A stretch of 64,000 nt of DNA from Xanthomonas theicola (GTDB lineage Bacteria > Pseudomonadota > Gammaproteobacteria > Xanthomonadales > Xanthomonadaceae): positions 846,001 through 910,000 of the forward strand of contig NZ_CP049017.1 of assembly GCF_014236795.1 (NCBI RefSeq), in the 5' to 3' direction. The translations under genes and the position numbers were made by a program. Positions 1 through 8,935 of this stretch are shown here, piece after piece; the first letter of the stretch is position 1, and each line of letters opens with the position of its first letter. Below the pieces are notes generated by a model that saw only the letters and a list, made by a program, of their open reading frames with translations, did not search any database and was not told where the DNA came from.

Positions 1-108
1 GGACCTGGGACCCGGGAACGGCAGCCGCGACGGCGCTTGAAGCCGTCATTCCGACATCGGCCTGAGGCTTCACGCTCTTCGAGTCCCGAGTCCCGAGTCC
101 CGAGTCCC
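1..108. repeat. heptad-flanked intergenic element (copy 1)
   Basis: The right arm at 81-108 is four exact tandem copies of GAGTCCC. The left arm, 1-17, reads as the inverted counterpart (GGGACCCGGGA) and may begin before the window. The element abuts the stop codon of the efflux gene at 111. Four other intervals in this window have the same design: an array of 7-bp GGGANNC-type units, about 60-95 bp of unrelated sequence, then the inverted array. Confidence 0.6.
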
Positions 109-110
109 GG

Positions 111-1541
111 CTACTCCGCCACTTCCTCCACCCGTTGCGGATGCGGCCGCGTATCCGGCAGTTGCCAGAAGATCAGGGTCGAGGTCAGGGTGATCGCGCC
201 GACGCAGACGAAGGTGGCGTGCAGCGCGGCGGTGGCGCCGTGGGTATCGCCGAGATGGTCGTTGAACGCGGCCAGCAGGCTGCCGGCGGCGGCCGCGCCG
301 AAACCGGTGGCGAGCATCATCACCATCGACAGCAGGCCGTTGCCGGCGCTGGCCTGGTCGCGGTCCAGGTCGCGTAGCGTCACCGTGTTCATGACCGTGA
401 ACTGCAGCGAGTTGACCGCGCCGAACAGCGCCAGTTGCAGCAGCCGCCAGCCCAGTGCCTGACCGGCCTCGAACAGCACGAAGCTGGACATCGCCGTGCC
501 GAGCAGCACGGTGTTGGCCATCAGCACCCGGCGATAGCCGTAGCGTTCCACCAGCTGCACTGCCACGCGCTTGGCGGCCATGCCGGCCAGCGCCACCGGG
601 ACCATCATCAGCCCCGCATGCATCGGGCTCATGCCCAGGCCGACCTGCAGCAGCAGCGGGATCAGCAACGGCATGCTGCCGCTGCCCACGCGCGCGAACA
701 GGTTGCCGAGGATGCCGATGCGGAAGCTGATCACCTTGAACAAGCGCAGCGGGAACAGCGCCGCCGGCGCATTGGCCGCGTGCAGCCAATAGCCGATCAG
801 CGCGGCCAGGCCGGCGATCGCCAGCAGCATCACGAACGCATGGCGCAGGCCCAGCTCGGAGATCCCGTCCAGCGCCAGCGACAGCGCGACCATCGCGAAG
901 GCCAGCATCGCGTAGCCGACCAGGTCGAAGCGCGTGCGCTGCTCGCCGTGGAAGTCGGGCATCACCTTCAGCGCCGCGGCCAAGCCGATCGCGCCGATCG
1001 GCAGGTTGATCAGGAACACCCAGTGCCATGAGGCCACCTGCACCAGCCAACCGCCCAGGGTCGGCCCCACCAGCGGCCCGATCAGCGCCGGGAGCGCGAT
1101 GAAGCTCATCGCGCTCAGGAACTGCTCGCGCGACACCGAGCGCATCACCGCCAGCCGCCCGACCGGCAGCAGCATCGCCCCGCCGATGCCCTGCAGCACC
1201 CGCGCGGCGACCAGGTAGGGCAGGCGCGGTGCGGCGGCGCACAGCAGCGAGCCGAGGGTGAACAGCACGATCGCGGCCAGGAAGGTGCGGCGCGTGCCGT
1301 AGCGGTCGGCGATCCAGCCCGAGGCCGGGATGAACATCGCCACCGCCAGCGCATAGCTGAACACCACCGACTGCATCTGCAGCGGACTCTCGCCCAGGCT
1401 GCGCGCCATCGCCGGCAGCGCGGTGTTGACGATGGTGGCGTCCAGCATCTGCATGAAGATGGCCAGCGACACCAGCCACAGCAGCGGCCGGAAACGGCGG
1501 TCATTCGGAGCCGAGAGCAGATCGGGGGAGGGCGCGGACAT
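111..1541 (-). CDS. mdtD: MdtD-like MFS multidrug efflux transporter (DHA2)
   Basis: Inner-membrane drug:proton antiporter of the 14-helix DHA2/EmrB-QacA group, 476 aa (E. coli MdtD is 471 aa). The N-terminal signature LDATIVNTALPAMA and the following GESPLQMQ resemble MdtD closely, as do MLLPVGRLAVM and ASWHWVFLINLPIG. The protein is hydrophobic throughout with a short polar C-terminus. I chose the ATG at 1541; the frame also opens 15 bases earlier at a TTG. It is monocistronic here, since the next gene on the same strand starts beyond a 439-bp gap. No mdtABC partners are in view, so the substrate is unknown. Confidence 0.85.
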   Translation of the reverse strand: MSAPSPDLLSAPNDRRFRPLLWLVSLAIFMQMLDATIVNTALPAMARSLGESPLQMQSVVFSYALAVAMFIPASGWIADRYGTRRTFLAAIVLFTLGSLLCAAAPRLPYLVAARVLQGIGGAMLLPVGRLAVMRSVSREQFLSAMSFIALPALIGPLVGPTLGGWLVQVASWHWVFLINLPIGAIGLAAALKVMPDFHGEQRTRFDLVGYAMLAFAMVALSLALDGISELGLRHAFVMLLAIAGLAALIGYWLHAANAPAALFPLRLFKVISFRIGILGNLFARVGSGSMPLLIPLLLQVGLGMSPMHAGLMMVPVALAGMAAKRVAVQLVERYGYRRVLMANTVLLGTAMSSFVLFEAGQALGWRLLQLALFGAVNSLQFTVMNTVTLRDLDRDQASAGNGLLSMVMMLATGFGAAAAGSLLAAFNDHLGDTHGATAALHATFVCVGAITLTSTLIFWQLPDTRPHPQRVEEVAE

Positions 1542-1980
1542 CGGCACGCACGGCAACGCGAGGGGGCGACAGGATCGCGTAGCACGCGTTGCCGTGTCGT
1601 GCAGCCGCGCCTGCGGGGCGTGTTCGGCAGACCATTGCCTGCCGGCGAGCGGTACCGGGGCGAAGCCGGCGATTAGCTGAGACGAGGCGTCGTGGTGGTG
1701 CGCGGACGCGGCCGGTCAGCCGTGCGCGGCCTGCAACGTGGCTGGTCGCGGCATCGGCGCATTCCGTCGCTGTCCCGGCTGCCTGACCGAAGCGGTGCTA
1801 TGTCAGGCTGCGCCGGCGCCGGCGCGCGGCAGGCGTCCGCGCCGCCCGGCATTGCTGGGCAGGAGGCGCCGGCGTGCGTCGGTGCGGCTCGCGTTGGTCA
1901 GGGTGGCGGCGTCGGGCCGCTCGCCCGCGCTCAGCGGAGGGGCGTGGATGGTTGGCGTCGGTGCGGCTCGCGTGCGCGCG
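1542..1980. other. gene-free interval with 19-bp direct repeat
   Basis: I find no credible gene between the efflux gene and the VOC gene. The frames that stay open are typical GC-rich shadows. A 19-bp direct repeat beginning GCGTCGGTGCGG occurs at 1876-1894 and 1955-1973, 79 bp apart. Confidence 0.5.
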
Positions 1981-2367
1981 TCACTGCGCGGTATCGGGTG
2001 CAGGCGGTGTCGCGTGCAGGGCGATGCAGTTGCCTTCGGAATCCTCGATTTCCGCCACTTCGCCGAATGCGCCGACCTGCGTCGGCGGGTAGAGCACGCG
2101 GCCTCCCGCACCGACCGCTTTGTCCAAGGTGGCCTGGATGTCGTGCACCGCGAAGTACAGGCGCGCGCCGGATTTGCCCGGCAGGTAGCTGTCGCCCTGC
2201 GCCAGCGCGCCGCTGGCGCCCGGTCGGTCCGGCGCGTACGGGAAGAACGCCATGGCGTTGCCGTCCACGTCGGTGCGTTCGAACGCATGGCCGAACACCG
2301 CACCGTAGAAGGCGATCGCGCGTTCCAGGTCGTGCACCGGGATTTCGAAATAGCTGATGGGATTCAT
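1981..2367 (-). CDS. VOC (glyoxalase/bleomycin-resistance fold) family protein
   Basis: A 128-aa single-module VOC protein, started at the ATG at 2367 (MNPISYFEIPVHD). An in-frame opening 39 bp upstream adds only unconserved residues. The beta-alpha-beta-beta-beta arrangement is visible: an N-terminal ISYFEIPVHDLERAIAFY, a central GARLYFAVHDIQATLDKA, and the terminal EVAEIEDSEGNCIALH, whose Glu is the usual metal ligand position. These proteins are often annotated as glyoxalase-like, but the substrate cannot be told from sequence. It lies downstream of hemE on the same strand, separated by about 230 bp. Confidence 0.8.
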   Translation of the reverse strand: MNPISYFEIPVHDLERAIAFYGAVFGHAFERTDVDGNAMAFFPYAPDRPGASGALAQGDSYLPGKSGARLYFAVHDIQATLDKAVGAGGRVLYPPTQVGAFGEVAEIEDSEGNCIALHATPPAPDTAQ

Positions 2368-2598
2368 GCGGTTTGCGTTGGCGCAGACGCGGGCAGCGTA
2401 TCGCAATCGGCGCCGCGTGTGGCGGCCGCCGCGGTCGTCTCGGCGTTTGTAGTAAGGCCGCAGATGTCCGATTGAGCTGCTTCTTCTACGAATCGTTGCC
2501 GGCTTTTCATCAAATCGCTTGGCGGCTATCCGCCTCCGGGCAGCCTGCTGCCGTCCCGAGTCCCGTGCCGTGCCGTGCGATACAACCTCGTCGCTGCG

Positions 2599-3663
2599 CT
2601 AAGCGCGGCGGCTGTGCCGCTGTACCGCCGCGACCAGCGCGCCGACGTGCTCGGGCTGCATGTCCGGCGACAGCCCGTGGCCGAGGTTGAACACATGGCC
2701 TTCCGCCGAGCCGTTGCCGTCGGCGTAGCTGTGCAGCACGCGCTGCACCTCGCGTTCGATCGCCGCCGGTGAGCCGTACAGCGTGGCCGGGTCGAGGTTG
2801 CCCTGCAGCGCGACGCGGCCGCCGCTGCGGCGCGCGGCATCGGCCAGGTCGATGGTCCAGTCCACGCCCAGCCCTTCGGCACCGGAGGCGGCCAGTTCCT
2901 CCAGGTAGGGCGCATTGCCCTTGCCGAACAGGATCAGCGGGGTACGCTCGGCGCCGTCGCCGCGCGGCAGTTCGCGCGCGATGCGCTGCAGGTAGGGCAG
3001 CGAGAATGCGCGGTACATCGCCGGGCTGAGCACGCCGCCCCAGGTATCGAACACCTGCAGCGCCTGCGCGCCGGCCGCGCGCTGCGCGGCCAGGTAGGCG
3101 ATCACCGCGTCGGTGTTGACCGACAGCAGCCGGTGCAGCGCCGCGGGCTCGTTCAGCGCCATCGCCTTGACCCGCGCGTAGTTGTCGCTGCCGCCGCCTT
3201 CGACCATGTAGCAGGCCAGCGTCCACGGGCTGCCCGAGAAGCCGATCAGCGGCACGCTGCCGTCCAGTTCGCGGCGGATCACCCGCACCGCATCCATCAC
3301 GTAGCGCAGGTCGGTCTCCATGTCCGGCACGCCGAGCCGGGCGATGGCCGCCGCGTCGCGGACCGGGTGGCGGAACTTGGGGCCTTCGCCTTCGACGAAA
3401 TACAGCTCCAGGCCCATCGCATCGGGAATGGTGAGGATGTCGGAGAACAGGATCGCCGCGTCCAGCGGGAACCGCGCCAGCGGCTGCAGGGTCACTTCGC
3501 AGGCCAGTTCCGGGGTCTTGGCCATGGCCAGGAAGCTGCCGGCGCGGGCGCGGGTGGCACGGTACTCGGGCAGGTAGCGCCCGGCTTGGCGCATCAGCCA
3601 CACGGGGGTCTGGTCCACGGGCTCGCGGCGCAGCGCGCGCAGCAGGCGGTCGTTCTTGAGCAT
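2599..3663 (-). CDS. hemE: uroporphyrinogen decarboxylase
   Basis: Cytoplasmic homodimeric enzyme that decarboxylates the four acetate side chains of uroporphyrinogen III to give coproporphyrinogen III in haem synthesis. At 354 aa it is the usual length. The substrate-binding N-terminal signature is intact ([16 protein letters not shown]), as are the [17 protein letters not shown] segment and the C-terminal [19 protein letters not shown] at 3663. The WGR-domain gene ends 8 bp upstream on the same strand, so the two are probably co-transcribed. Confidence 0.97.
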   Translation of the reverse strand: MLKNDRLLRALRREPVDQTPVWLMRQAGRYLPEYRATRARAGSFLAMAKTPELACEVTLQPLARFPLDAAILFSDILTIPDAMGLELYFVEGEGPKFRHPVRDAAAIARLGVPDMETDLRYVMDAVRVIRRELDGSVPLIGFSGSPWTLACYMVEGGGSDNYARVKAMALNEPAALHRLLSVNTDAVIAYLAAQRAAGAQALQVFDTWGGVLSPAMYRAFSLPYLQRIARELPRGDGAERTPLILFGKGNAPYLEELAASGAEGLGVDWTIDLADAARRSGGRVALQGNLDPATLYGSPAAIEREVQRVLHSYADGNGSAEGHVFNLGHGLSPDMQPEHVGALVAAVQRHSRRA

Positions 3664-3671
3664 GGGATTCC

Positions 3672-3926
3672 TTAGCGCGGGGCGTCGGCGCCGCGAATGA
3701 ACATGACCTGGAAGCCGCGCTTGAGGTGCGTGTCGCGGGCTTTCTCGAAGGCGGCGTGGGCGTCGTCCTGCAGCAGGTACTGCTCGCGCTTGAGTTGCGC
3801 GCGGCCGCCGATCTGGCCGCTTTCGCGCAGCAATTCCCAGCCGCCGAACAGGTCCGGTTGCAGGGACAGCTGGAGGTAGCGGGGCGGCTCGTTGCCGCCG
3901 GGGCGTTGCTGGAGGAAGACGCGCAT
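3672..3926 (-). CDS. WGR domain-containing small protein
   Basis: An 84-aa protein that is essentially one WGR domain, the fold found in PARPs and in MolR-type bacterial proteins and thought to bind nucleic acid. The hallmark triplet is present in the form [14 protein letters not shown], followed by a basic helix ([15 protein letters not shown]) and a final strand. It sits 8 bp upstream of hemE. Short stand-alone WGR genes next to hemE are seen in Xanthomonadaceae; the role is unknown. Confidence 0.75.
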   Translation of the reverse strand: MRVFLQQRPGGNEPPRYLQLSLQPDLFGGWELLRESGQIGGRAQLKREQYLLQDDAHAAFEKARDTHLKRGFQVMFIRGADAPR

Positions 3927-3954
3927 GCGCCGATTGTAGCCGCTGGCGGCCGGC

Positions 3955-4896
3955 TCAGCCGGCGCGGAAGCCGCGCCGGTAGGCCGAGGGCGTCACCCCC
4001 AGCACGCGCAGGAACTGCTGGCGCAGCGCGCCGGCGCTGCCGAAGCCGCTGTCGCCGGCGACCCGCTCCAGCGCCAGGTCGGTGCCCTCCAGCAGTTGCT
4101 GCGCCCGGGCCAGGCGTTGGTGCGCCAGCCACTGCACCACGGTGGTCCCGGTGGCGTCGCGGAAGTGCCGGGTGAAGCTGCGCCGGCTCATGTGCGCGTG
4201 CGCGGCCAGCGCGTCGAGCCGATGCGGCCGTTCCAGCCGTTGCAGCATCCAGTCCAGGGTGGGACCGAGCTGTGCGTCGCGCCGCGTCGCCGGCAGCGGC
4301 TGCTCCACGTACTGCGCCTGCCCGCCCTGGCGGTGCGGCGCCACCACCAGCCGGCGGGCGATGCGGTTGGCGATCTCGGCGCCATGGCGGCGGCGGACCA
4401 GATGCAGGCAGCAGTCGATGCCGGCCACGGTGCCGGCGGAGGTCAGTACATCGCCGTCGTCCACGTACAGCACGTCCGGCTGCAGGTGCACGCGCGGGTG
4501 GCGCTGCGCGAAGCGCGCCAGCGCGGCCCAGTGGGTGGTGGCGGGGCGCCCGTCCAGCAGGCCGGCGTCGGCCAGCACGAAGGTGCCCAGGCACAGCCCG
4601 ACCAGCCGCGTCCCTGCCGCGTGCGCACGTCGCAGCGCCTGGCACAGCAAGGCCGGGGCAGGCTCCCCGGGGTCGCGCCAGGACGGCACGATCACCGTGT
4701 CGGCGCCGTCCAGGCCCGCGGGCTGCACCGCGAAGCCGGCGTCGGTGCGCAGCGGGCCCGGCTCGGCCGCGCACACCCGCAGTTCGAATGCCGGCAGGCC
4801 GGCGGCCGGCCGCGGATCGAACACCAGGCAGGGCACCGACAGGTGGAAGGGGCTGATGCGGTCGAAGGCGACCACGGCGATGCGTTGGAGCGACAT
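3955..4896 (-). CDS. GlxA/FtrA-type AraC-family regulator with DJ-1/PfpI domain
   Basis: A 313-aa transcription factor. Residues 1-170 form a DJ-1/PfpI-like sensor (RIAVVAFDRISPFHLSVPC; VGLCLGTFVLADAGLLDG, with Cys in the nucleophile-elbow position). Residues 215-310 form a double AraC helix-turn-helix (LDALAAHAHMSRRSFTRHF; VAGDSGFGSAGALRQQF). It is divergent from the isochorismatase-like hydrolase gene, with 90 bp between starts, and this pairing is common for GlxA-like regulators. The likely role is local control of that hydrolase, but this is inferred only from position. Confidence 0.88.
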   Translation of the reverse strand: MSLQRIAVVAFDRISPFHLSVPCLVFDPRPAAGLPAFELRVCAAEPGPLRTDAGFAVQPAGLDGADTVIVPSWRDPGEPAPALLCQALRRAHAAGTRLVGLCLGTFVLADAGLLDGRPATTHWAALARFAQRHPRVHLQPDVLYVDDGDVLTSAGTVAGIDCCLHLVRRRHGAEIANRIARRLVVAPHRQGGQAQYVEQPLPATRRDAQLGPTLDWMLQRLERPHRLDALAAHAHMSRRSFTRHFRDATGTTVVQWLAHQRLARAQQLLEGTDLALERVAGDSGFGSAGALRQQFLRVLGVTPSAYRRGFRAG

Positions 4897-4986
4897 GGCC
4901 CGATTCTAACGAAGAGCGTGCATCGGGCCACTGGCGGCGGCGGGCGCTGCGCAGACTGGCCGCTCCCCAACCCGGAGCCTTCGCCC

Positions 4987-5610
4987 ATGTCCTCTCCCCG
5001 CCGTGCTCTGCTGGTCATCGACGTCCAGAACGAGTATTTCAGCGGCCAGTTGCAGATCGTCCATCCGCCGCTGGCCGAATCGCTGCCCAACGTCGTCCGC
5101 GCGATGGCGGCGGCACGGGCGCACGGCGTGCCGGTGGTGGTGTTCCAGCACACCGCCCCGGCCGGCGCGCCGCTGTTCGCCCGCGGCGGCGCCACCTGGG
5201 ACCTGCATCCGGAGGTGGCGGCGCAGCCGCGCGACCACCACCTGCTCAAGGACCAGCCGAGCGTGTTCGCCGGCACCGACCTGGCCGTGTGGCTGGCGGC
5301 GCGCGAGGTCGACACCGTGACCGTGGTCGGCTACATGACCCACAACTGCAACGCCTCCAGCGTCTACGAGGCCTTCCACCGCGGCCTGCGGGTGGAGGTG
5401 CTGGGCGATGCCAGCGGCGCGCTGCCCTACGCCAACGCCGCCGGCCGCGCGTCGGCCGAGGAGATCCACCGGGTGTTCGGCGTGGTGTTCCACAGCAACT
5501 TCGCCGCGGTGGCGAGCACCGCGCAGTGGATCGCAGCGCTGCAGGCCGGCGCGGCGCTGCCGCTGGACGAGGTGCGGCACTCCAACCTGCGCGGGCGCGG
5601 CGCGGCATGA
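4987..5610 (+). CDS. isochorismatase-like cysteine hydrolase
   Basis: A 207-aa member of the isochorismatase/nicotinamidase superfamily, which cleaves amide or vinyl-ether bonds with an Asp-Lys-Cys triad. All three residues are visible: Asp12 (LLVIDVQNEYF), Lys88 (HHLLKDQPSVF) and Cys121 (GYMTHNCNAS). The start is the ATG at 4987. The stop overlaps the start of a broken cupin gene by ATGA. The divergent GlxA-type regulator probably controls it. Substrate unknown. Confidence 0.88.
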   Translation: MSSPRRALLVIDVQNEYFSGQLQIVHPPLAESLPNVVRAMAAARAHGVPVVVFQHTAPAGAPLFARGGATWDLHPEVAAQPRDHHLLKDQPSVFAGTDLAVWLAAREVDTVTVVGYMTHNCNASSVYEAFHRGLRVEVLGDASGALPYANAAGRASAEEIHRVFGVVFHSNFAAVASTAQWIAALQAGAALPLDEVRHSNLRGRGAA

Positions 5611-5910
5611 GTCCGGGGCCGTGGGTGGTGCGCAACCGCGACCACACCGGCGCCCGTGCCTGGCAGGCGCTGCCGATCGCGCTGATCGACGGCGTCGGCC
5701 TGCGCCTGCACTGGACCGACCGGATGTCAACGACGGCCAGGACGTGTTCGCGGTGCTGGACGGACGGGTCGAGATGCGCTGGCGCGCCGACGGCCGCGAA
5801 CACGCCGCGCTGCAGCGCACCGGCGACCTGTTCCATGCGCCGGACGGCACCGAGCACGTGGCGCACCCGCAGGGCGCGGCTGATCGAGCGCGAGGGCAGC
5901 CCCTGCCCCG
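5607..5910 (+). pseudogene. cupin-domain protein, frameshifted
   Basis: Begins with an ATG overlapping the hydrolase stop (ATGA), then reads MSPGPWVVRNRDHTGARAW in frame. Near 5727 the homology jumps frame to DVNDGQDVFAVLDGRVEMRW...GDLFHAPDGTEHVAHP, and near 5880 it returns to the first frame for LIEREG. The HWHxN metal-binding stretch expected before NDGQDVF is missing, so at least one indel removed coding sequence. No stop codon follows before aroB, which ends at 5924 on the other strand. Originally this would have been a small cupin of about 110 aa co-translated with the hydrolase. Confidence 0.75.
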
Positions 5911-5923
5911 GGGCTGCGATGGC

Positions 5924-7033
5924 TCAGCCGTCGGCCAGGACCGCCAGCACCGCGGCCTCGTCGACGTCGGGCACCACCTCGGCGCGGCCGATGCCGCGCC
6001 ACAGCACCAGGCGCAGGCGGCCGGCCACGTTCTTCTTGTCCAGGCGCATGTGCGCCAGCAGCGCGGCCGGGTCGAGCCCGGCCGGGATCGCGGTCGGCAG
6101 GCCACAGTCGGCCAACAGCGCGCGCAGCGCCTCGGTGTCGGCGTCGCCGGCCAGGCCCAGCGCCGCCGACAGCCGCGCGGCCAGCACCATGCCGACCGCC
6201 ACCGCCTCGCCATGCACCAGGTTGTCGCTGCCGGGGCTGGCGTAGCCCTGCTCGGTCTCGATCGCGTGGCCGAAGGTGTGGCCGAGGTTGAGCAGGGCGC
6301 GCTCGCCCTGTTCCAGCGGGTCGCGGGCCACGATCTCGGCCTTGTGCTGGCAACTGCGCGCGATCGCCTGCGCCAGCGCGGCGGGATCGGCATCCAGCAG
6401 CGCGCGGCGCTCGGCGTGCAGCCATTCGAAGAACAGCGGGTCGCGGATGGCCCCGTACTTGATCACCTCGGCCAGGCCGGCGCGCAGCTCGCGCGCGGGC
6501 AGGGTGGTCAGGGTGGCGGTGTCGGCGATGACCGCGCGCGGCGGGTGGAACGCGCCCACCAGGTTCTTGCCCTGCGCGATGTCCACCGCGGTCTTGCCGC
6601 CGACCGAGGAATCGACCATCGCCAGCAGCGTGGTCGGCAGTTGCACACAGTCCACCCCGCGCATCCAGCAGGCGGCGACGAAGCCGGCCAGGTCGCCGAC
6701 CACGCCGCCGCCGAGCGCGAACACGCAGGCGTCGCGGGTGGCGCCGAGCTCGGCCAGCGCGGCGATCGCCGCGGCGAAGTTGTCCAGGGTCTTGGAGGCC
6801 TCGCCGGCGGGGACCACGAATTCGCCGATCTTCAGGTCCGGGCGCGCGGCCAGCAATGCGCCGCGCAGCTGCGCGGCGTACAGCGGGACGACGTTGCCGT
6901 CGCTGAGCAGCAGCACGTGGCGGCCGCGCACGTGTGCGGCCAGGCGCGCACCGTCCTCGAGCAGGCCGGGGCCGATGCGGATGATGTAGGCCGGGTCGCC
7001 ATCGACCTCGACGGTGCGCAACGAAGCAGTCAT
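5924..7033 (-). CDS. aroB: 3-dehydroquinate synthase
   Basis: Second enzyme of the shikimate pathway: an NAD+- and metal-dependent cyclisation of DAHP to 3-dehydroquinate in the cytoplasm. It has 369 aa from the ATG at 7033, which overlaps the aroK stop by ATGA and so fixes the start; the frame extends 24 bases further upstream, inside aroK. Conserved segments include [36 protein letters not shown] and the metal ligands in [12 protein letters not shown] and HGEAVAVGM. Confidence 0.97.
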   Translation of the reverse strand: MTASLRTVEVDGDPAYIIRIGPGLLEDGARLAAHVRGRHVLLLSDGNVVPLYAAQLRGALLAARPDLKIGEFVVPAGEASKTLDNFAAAIAALAELGATRDACVFALGGGVVGDLAGFVAACWMRGVDCVQLPTTLLAMVDSSVGGKTAVDIAQGKNLVGAFHPPRAVIADTATLTTLPARELRAGLAEVIKYGAIRDPLFFEWLHAERRALLDADPAALAQAIARSCQHKAEIVARDPLEQGERALLNLGHTFGHAIETEQGYASPGSDNLVHGEAVAVGMVLAARLSAALGLAGDADTEALRALLADCGLPTAIPAGLDPAALLAHMRLDKKNVAGRLRLVLWRGIGRAEVVPDVDEAAVLAVLADG

Positions 7034-7572
7034 GCAGTGGGTTCCGGCAGCTTCCACGCCGCGGCCAGGCGCACGACCAGCTGCGCGGTGGCTTCGGCGG
7101 GATTGAGATGGTCGGTGTCCAGGATCAGGTCGGCGACCTCGCGGTACAGCGGCTCGCGCACCGCCTGCAGATCGTGCAGCCCCCGTTCGCGGTCGCCGCG
7201 CTGCAGCAACGGGCGGCTGCGGTCGCGGTGCAGGCGCTGCAACTGCGAGGCCACGCTGATCCGCAGGTACACCACGAAGCCGTGGTCGCGCATCTCGCGG
7301 CGGCTGTCGGCATCCAGCACCGCGCCGCCGCCGGTGGAAATGAGGTGGCCGGGCGTGACGAGGACGCTTTCCAGCACCGCGCGCTCGTGTTCGCGGAAGC
7401 CGGCCTCGCCGGAGTGCTCGAACAGCGAGGCGATGCTTGCGCCGGTGCGTTCGACGATGGCCTGGTCGCTATCGACGAAGACAAGGCCGAAGCGCTCGGC
7501 CAGGCGGCGGCCGATGACGCTCTTGCCGGCGCCCATCGGGCCGACCAGCACGAGATTGGCGGCGGGGTTCAT
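7030..7572 (-). CDS. aroK: shikimate kinase
   Basis: Phosphorylates shikimate at O3 using ATP. At 180 aa it is the family length. The Walker A loop is GPMGAGKS at residues 11-18, the shikimate-binding Asp is in [13 protein letters not shown], and the GGG motif and lid region ([20 protein letters not shown]) are intact. It is translationally coupled to aroB downstream (ATGA overlap), the standard aroKB arrangement. The family is P-loop NMP-kinase-like. Confidence 0.97.
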   Translation of the reverse strand: MNPAANLVLVGPMGAGKSVIGRRLAERFGLVFVDSDQAIVERTGASIASLFEHSGEAGFREHERAVLESVLVTPGHLISTGGGAVLDADSRREMRDHGFVVYLRISVASQLQRLHRDRSRPLLQRGDRERGLHDLQAVREPLYREVADLILDTDHLNPAEATAQLVVRLAAAWKLPEPTA

Positions 7573-7748
7573 CCGCCGATGCTAGCAGACGCGCCAGGCG
7601 TGCAGGCCATTCGCGGTGGCCGCATGCGCCGCGCGGTGAGCGCACGCGGTCGTGGCGTCGCGCGTCCGGCGTCCGGCGTTGTCAGCCGGCCGGCTGGTTG
7701 GCTGGTGACTGGCTGCGTTTGCCGCCGGCCGCCGCGGGCGACTGCGCC

Positions 7749-7794
7749 GGCCCAGGCCCAGGCCCAGGCCCAGGCCCAGGCCCAGGCCCAGGCC
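7749..7794. repeat. hexanucleotide tandem repeat, (CCCAGG)7
   Basis: Seven uninterrupted copies of CCCAGG at 7751-7792, with partial units at both ends, in the 313-bp divergent interval between aroK and pdxH. The period of six keeps any frame open, which creates long spurious open frames. The array is perfect, so copy number may vary by slippage. Confidence 0.9.
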
Positions 7795-7885
7795 AGTGCC
7801 GCGGCGGCGGCGGCGCGCGCGGACGCGTGCAGTGCGCCGTGCATGGCGCGACAATGGGGCATCGCCCGCCGAGTGCCTTGCCGCC

Positions 7886-8485
7886 ATGCCCGATCTCTAC
7901 GTCGACGCCCTGTCCACGTTCGCCGACCTGTTCGCGGAGGCGCGGACCAGCGACGAGGCCGAATACAACGCGATGGTGGTCGCATCGGCCACGCTGGAGG
8001 CGAGGCCGTCCTCGCGGGTGGTGCTGCTGAAGTCCTACGATGCGCGCGGGTTCGTGTTCTACACCCACCTGGACAGCCAGAAGGGCCGTGAGCTGCAGGC
8101 CAACCCGCAGGCCTCGCTGCTGTTCCTGTGGCGGCGCATGCGCGAGGACGGGGTGCAGGTGCGCATCGACGGCGAGGTGCAGCTGGTCGCCGCGGCCGAG
8201 GCCGATGCGTACTTCGCCTCGCGTCCGCGCATGAGCCAGATCGGCGCCTGGGCCTCCATGCAGTCGCGGACCCTGCAGTCGCGCGAGGAGTTCGAGCAGC
8301 GCGTGGCCAAGGCCGAGGCCAGTTTCGCCGGCCGCGACGTGCCGCGCCCGGACGGTTGGAGCGGCTTCCGCGTGGTGCCGCGCAGCTTCGAGTTCTGGTA
8401 CGGCGGCAAGTACCGCCTGCACGAGCGCTGGCGCTACGACGCCGATGCCGCCGGCCACTGGTCCAAGCGGATGCTGTTCCCGTGA
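7886..8485 (+). CDS. pdxH: pyridoxamine 5'-phosphate oxidase
   Basis: FMN-dependent oxidase that converts pyridoxine or pyridoxamine 5'-phosphate to pyridoxal 5'-phosphate. It has 199 aa from the ATG at 7886 ([12 protein letters not shown]). An upstream in-frame extension through Arg-rich codons is not conserved. Typical segments are [34 protein letters not shown] and the C-terminal [15 protein letters not shown]...RMLFP, which carries the PLP-site residues. The stop overlaps a GTG start for the next gene (GTGA), so the two are co-translated. Confidence 0.97.
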   Translation: MPDLYVDALSTFADLFAEARTSDEAEYNAMVVASATLEARPSSRVVLLKSYDARGFVFYTHLDSQKGRELQANPQASLLFLWRRMREDGVQVRIDGEVQLVAAAEADAYFASRPRMSQIGAWASMQSRTLQSREEFEQRVAKAEASFAGRDVPRPDGWSGFRVVPRSFEFWYGGKYRLHERWRYDADAAGHWSKRMLFP

Positions 8486-8934
8486 CCGATGCGTTCTCGG
8501 TGCGCGCCGCCGGCGCCGCCGATCTGCGCGCCTGGGCGGCGCTGCGGGTGGCGCTGTGGCCGGACGAGAGCGATGCCTTCGGCGGCGTGGTCGAAGCGCT
8601 GCAGCGCGAGGACGGGGCCAATTTCCTGGCCTTCGCCGGCGACGGCAGCGCGATCGGTTTCGCCGACGTGACCCTGCGCCAGGACTATGTCAACGGCACC
8701 GACAGCTCGCCGGTGGGTTTCCTGGAAGGCTGGTACGTGGCGCCGGAGTGGCGCGGCCGCGGCGTCGGCCTGGCGTTGCTGCGCCAGGTGCTGGAGTGGA
8801 CCCGCGCGCAGGGCTGCAGCGAACTGGCTTCCGATGCGCGGATCGACGACGCCGCAGCGCAGGCCGCGCATCGCGCCTGCGGCTTCGAGGAAACCGAGCG
8901 GGTGGTGTATTTCCGCATGCCGGTGGCGCCCTGA
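8482..8934 (+). CDS. GNAT acetyltransferase resembling AAC(6')-I aminoglycoside acetyltransferases
   Basis: 150-aa GNAT enzyme started at the GTG at 8482, which overlaps the pdxH stop. The acetyl-CoA loop is [13 protein letters not shown]. The substrate-side sequence strongly recalls chromosomal AAC(6') enzymes of Stenotrophomonas (AAC(6')-Iz type): [39 protein letters not shown] and the terminal [12 protein letters not shown]. Such enzymes acetylate the 6'-amino group of tobramycin, amikacin and related drugs. Whether this one confers resistance cannot be read from sequence. A co-transcribed binding-protein-like gene starts 1 bp after its stop. Confidence 0.85.
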   Translation: MTDAFSVRAAGAADLRAWAALRVALWPDESDAFGGVVEALQREDGANFLAFAGDGSAIGFADVTLRQDYVNGTDSSPVGFLEGWYVAPEWRGRGVGLALLRQVLEWTRAQGCSELASDARIDDAAAQAAHRACGFEETERVVYFRMPVAP

Positions 8935-8935
8935 C

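Noticed and set aside
1692..2475. Plus-strand genes overlapping the VOC gene
   Set aside because: The VOC protein on the minus strand has family motifs. The plus-strand frames are Arg/Gly/Ala-rich shadows.
7751..7792. Possible CRISPR-like or coding repeat
   Set aside because: Units are 6 bp with no spacers, so it is a simple tandem array. The GPGPGP-like translation is an artefact of the period.
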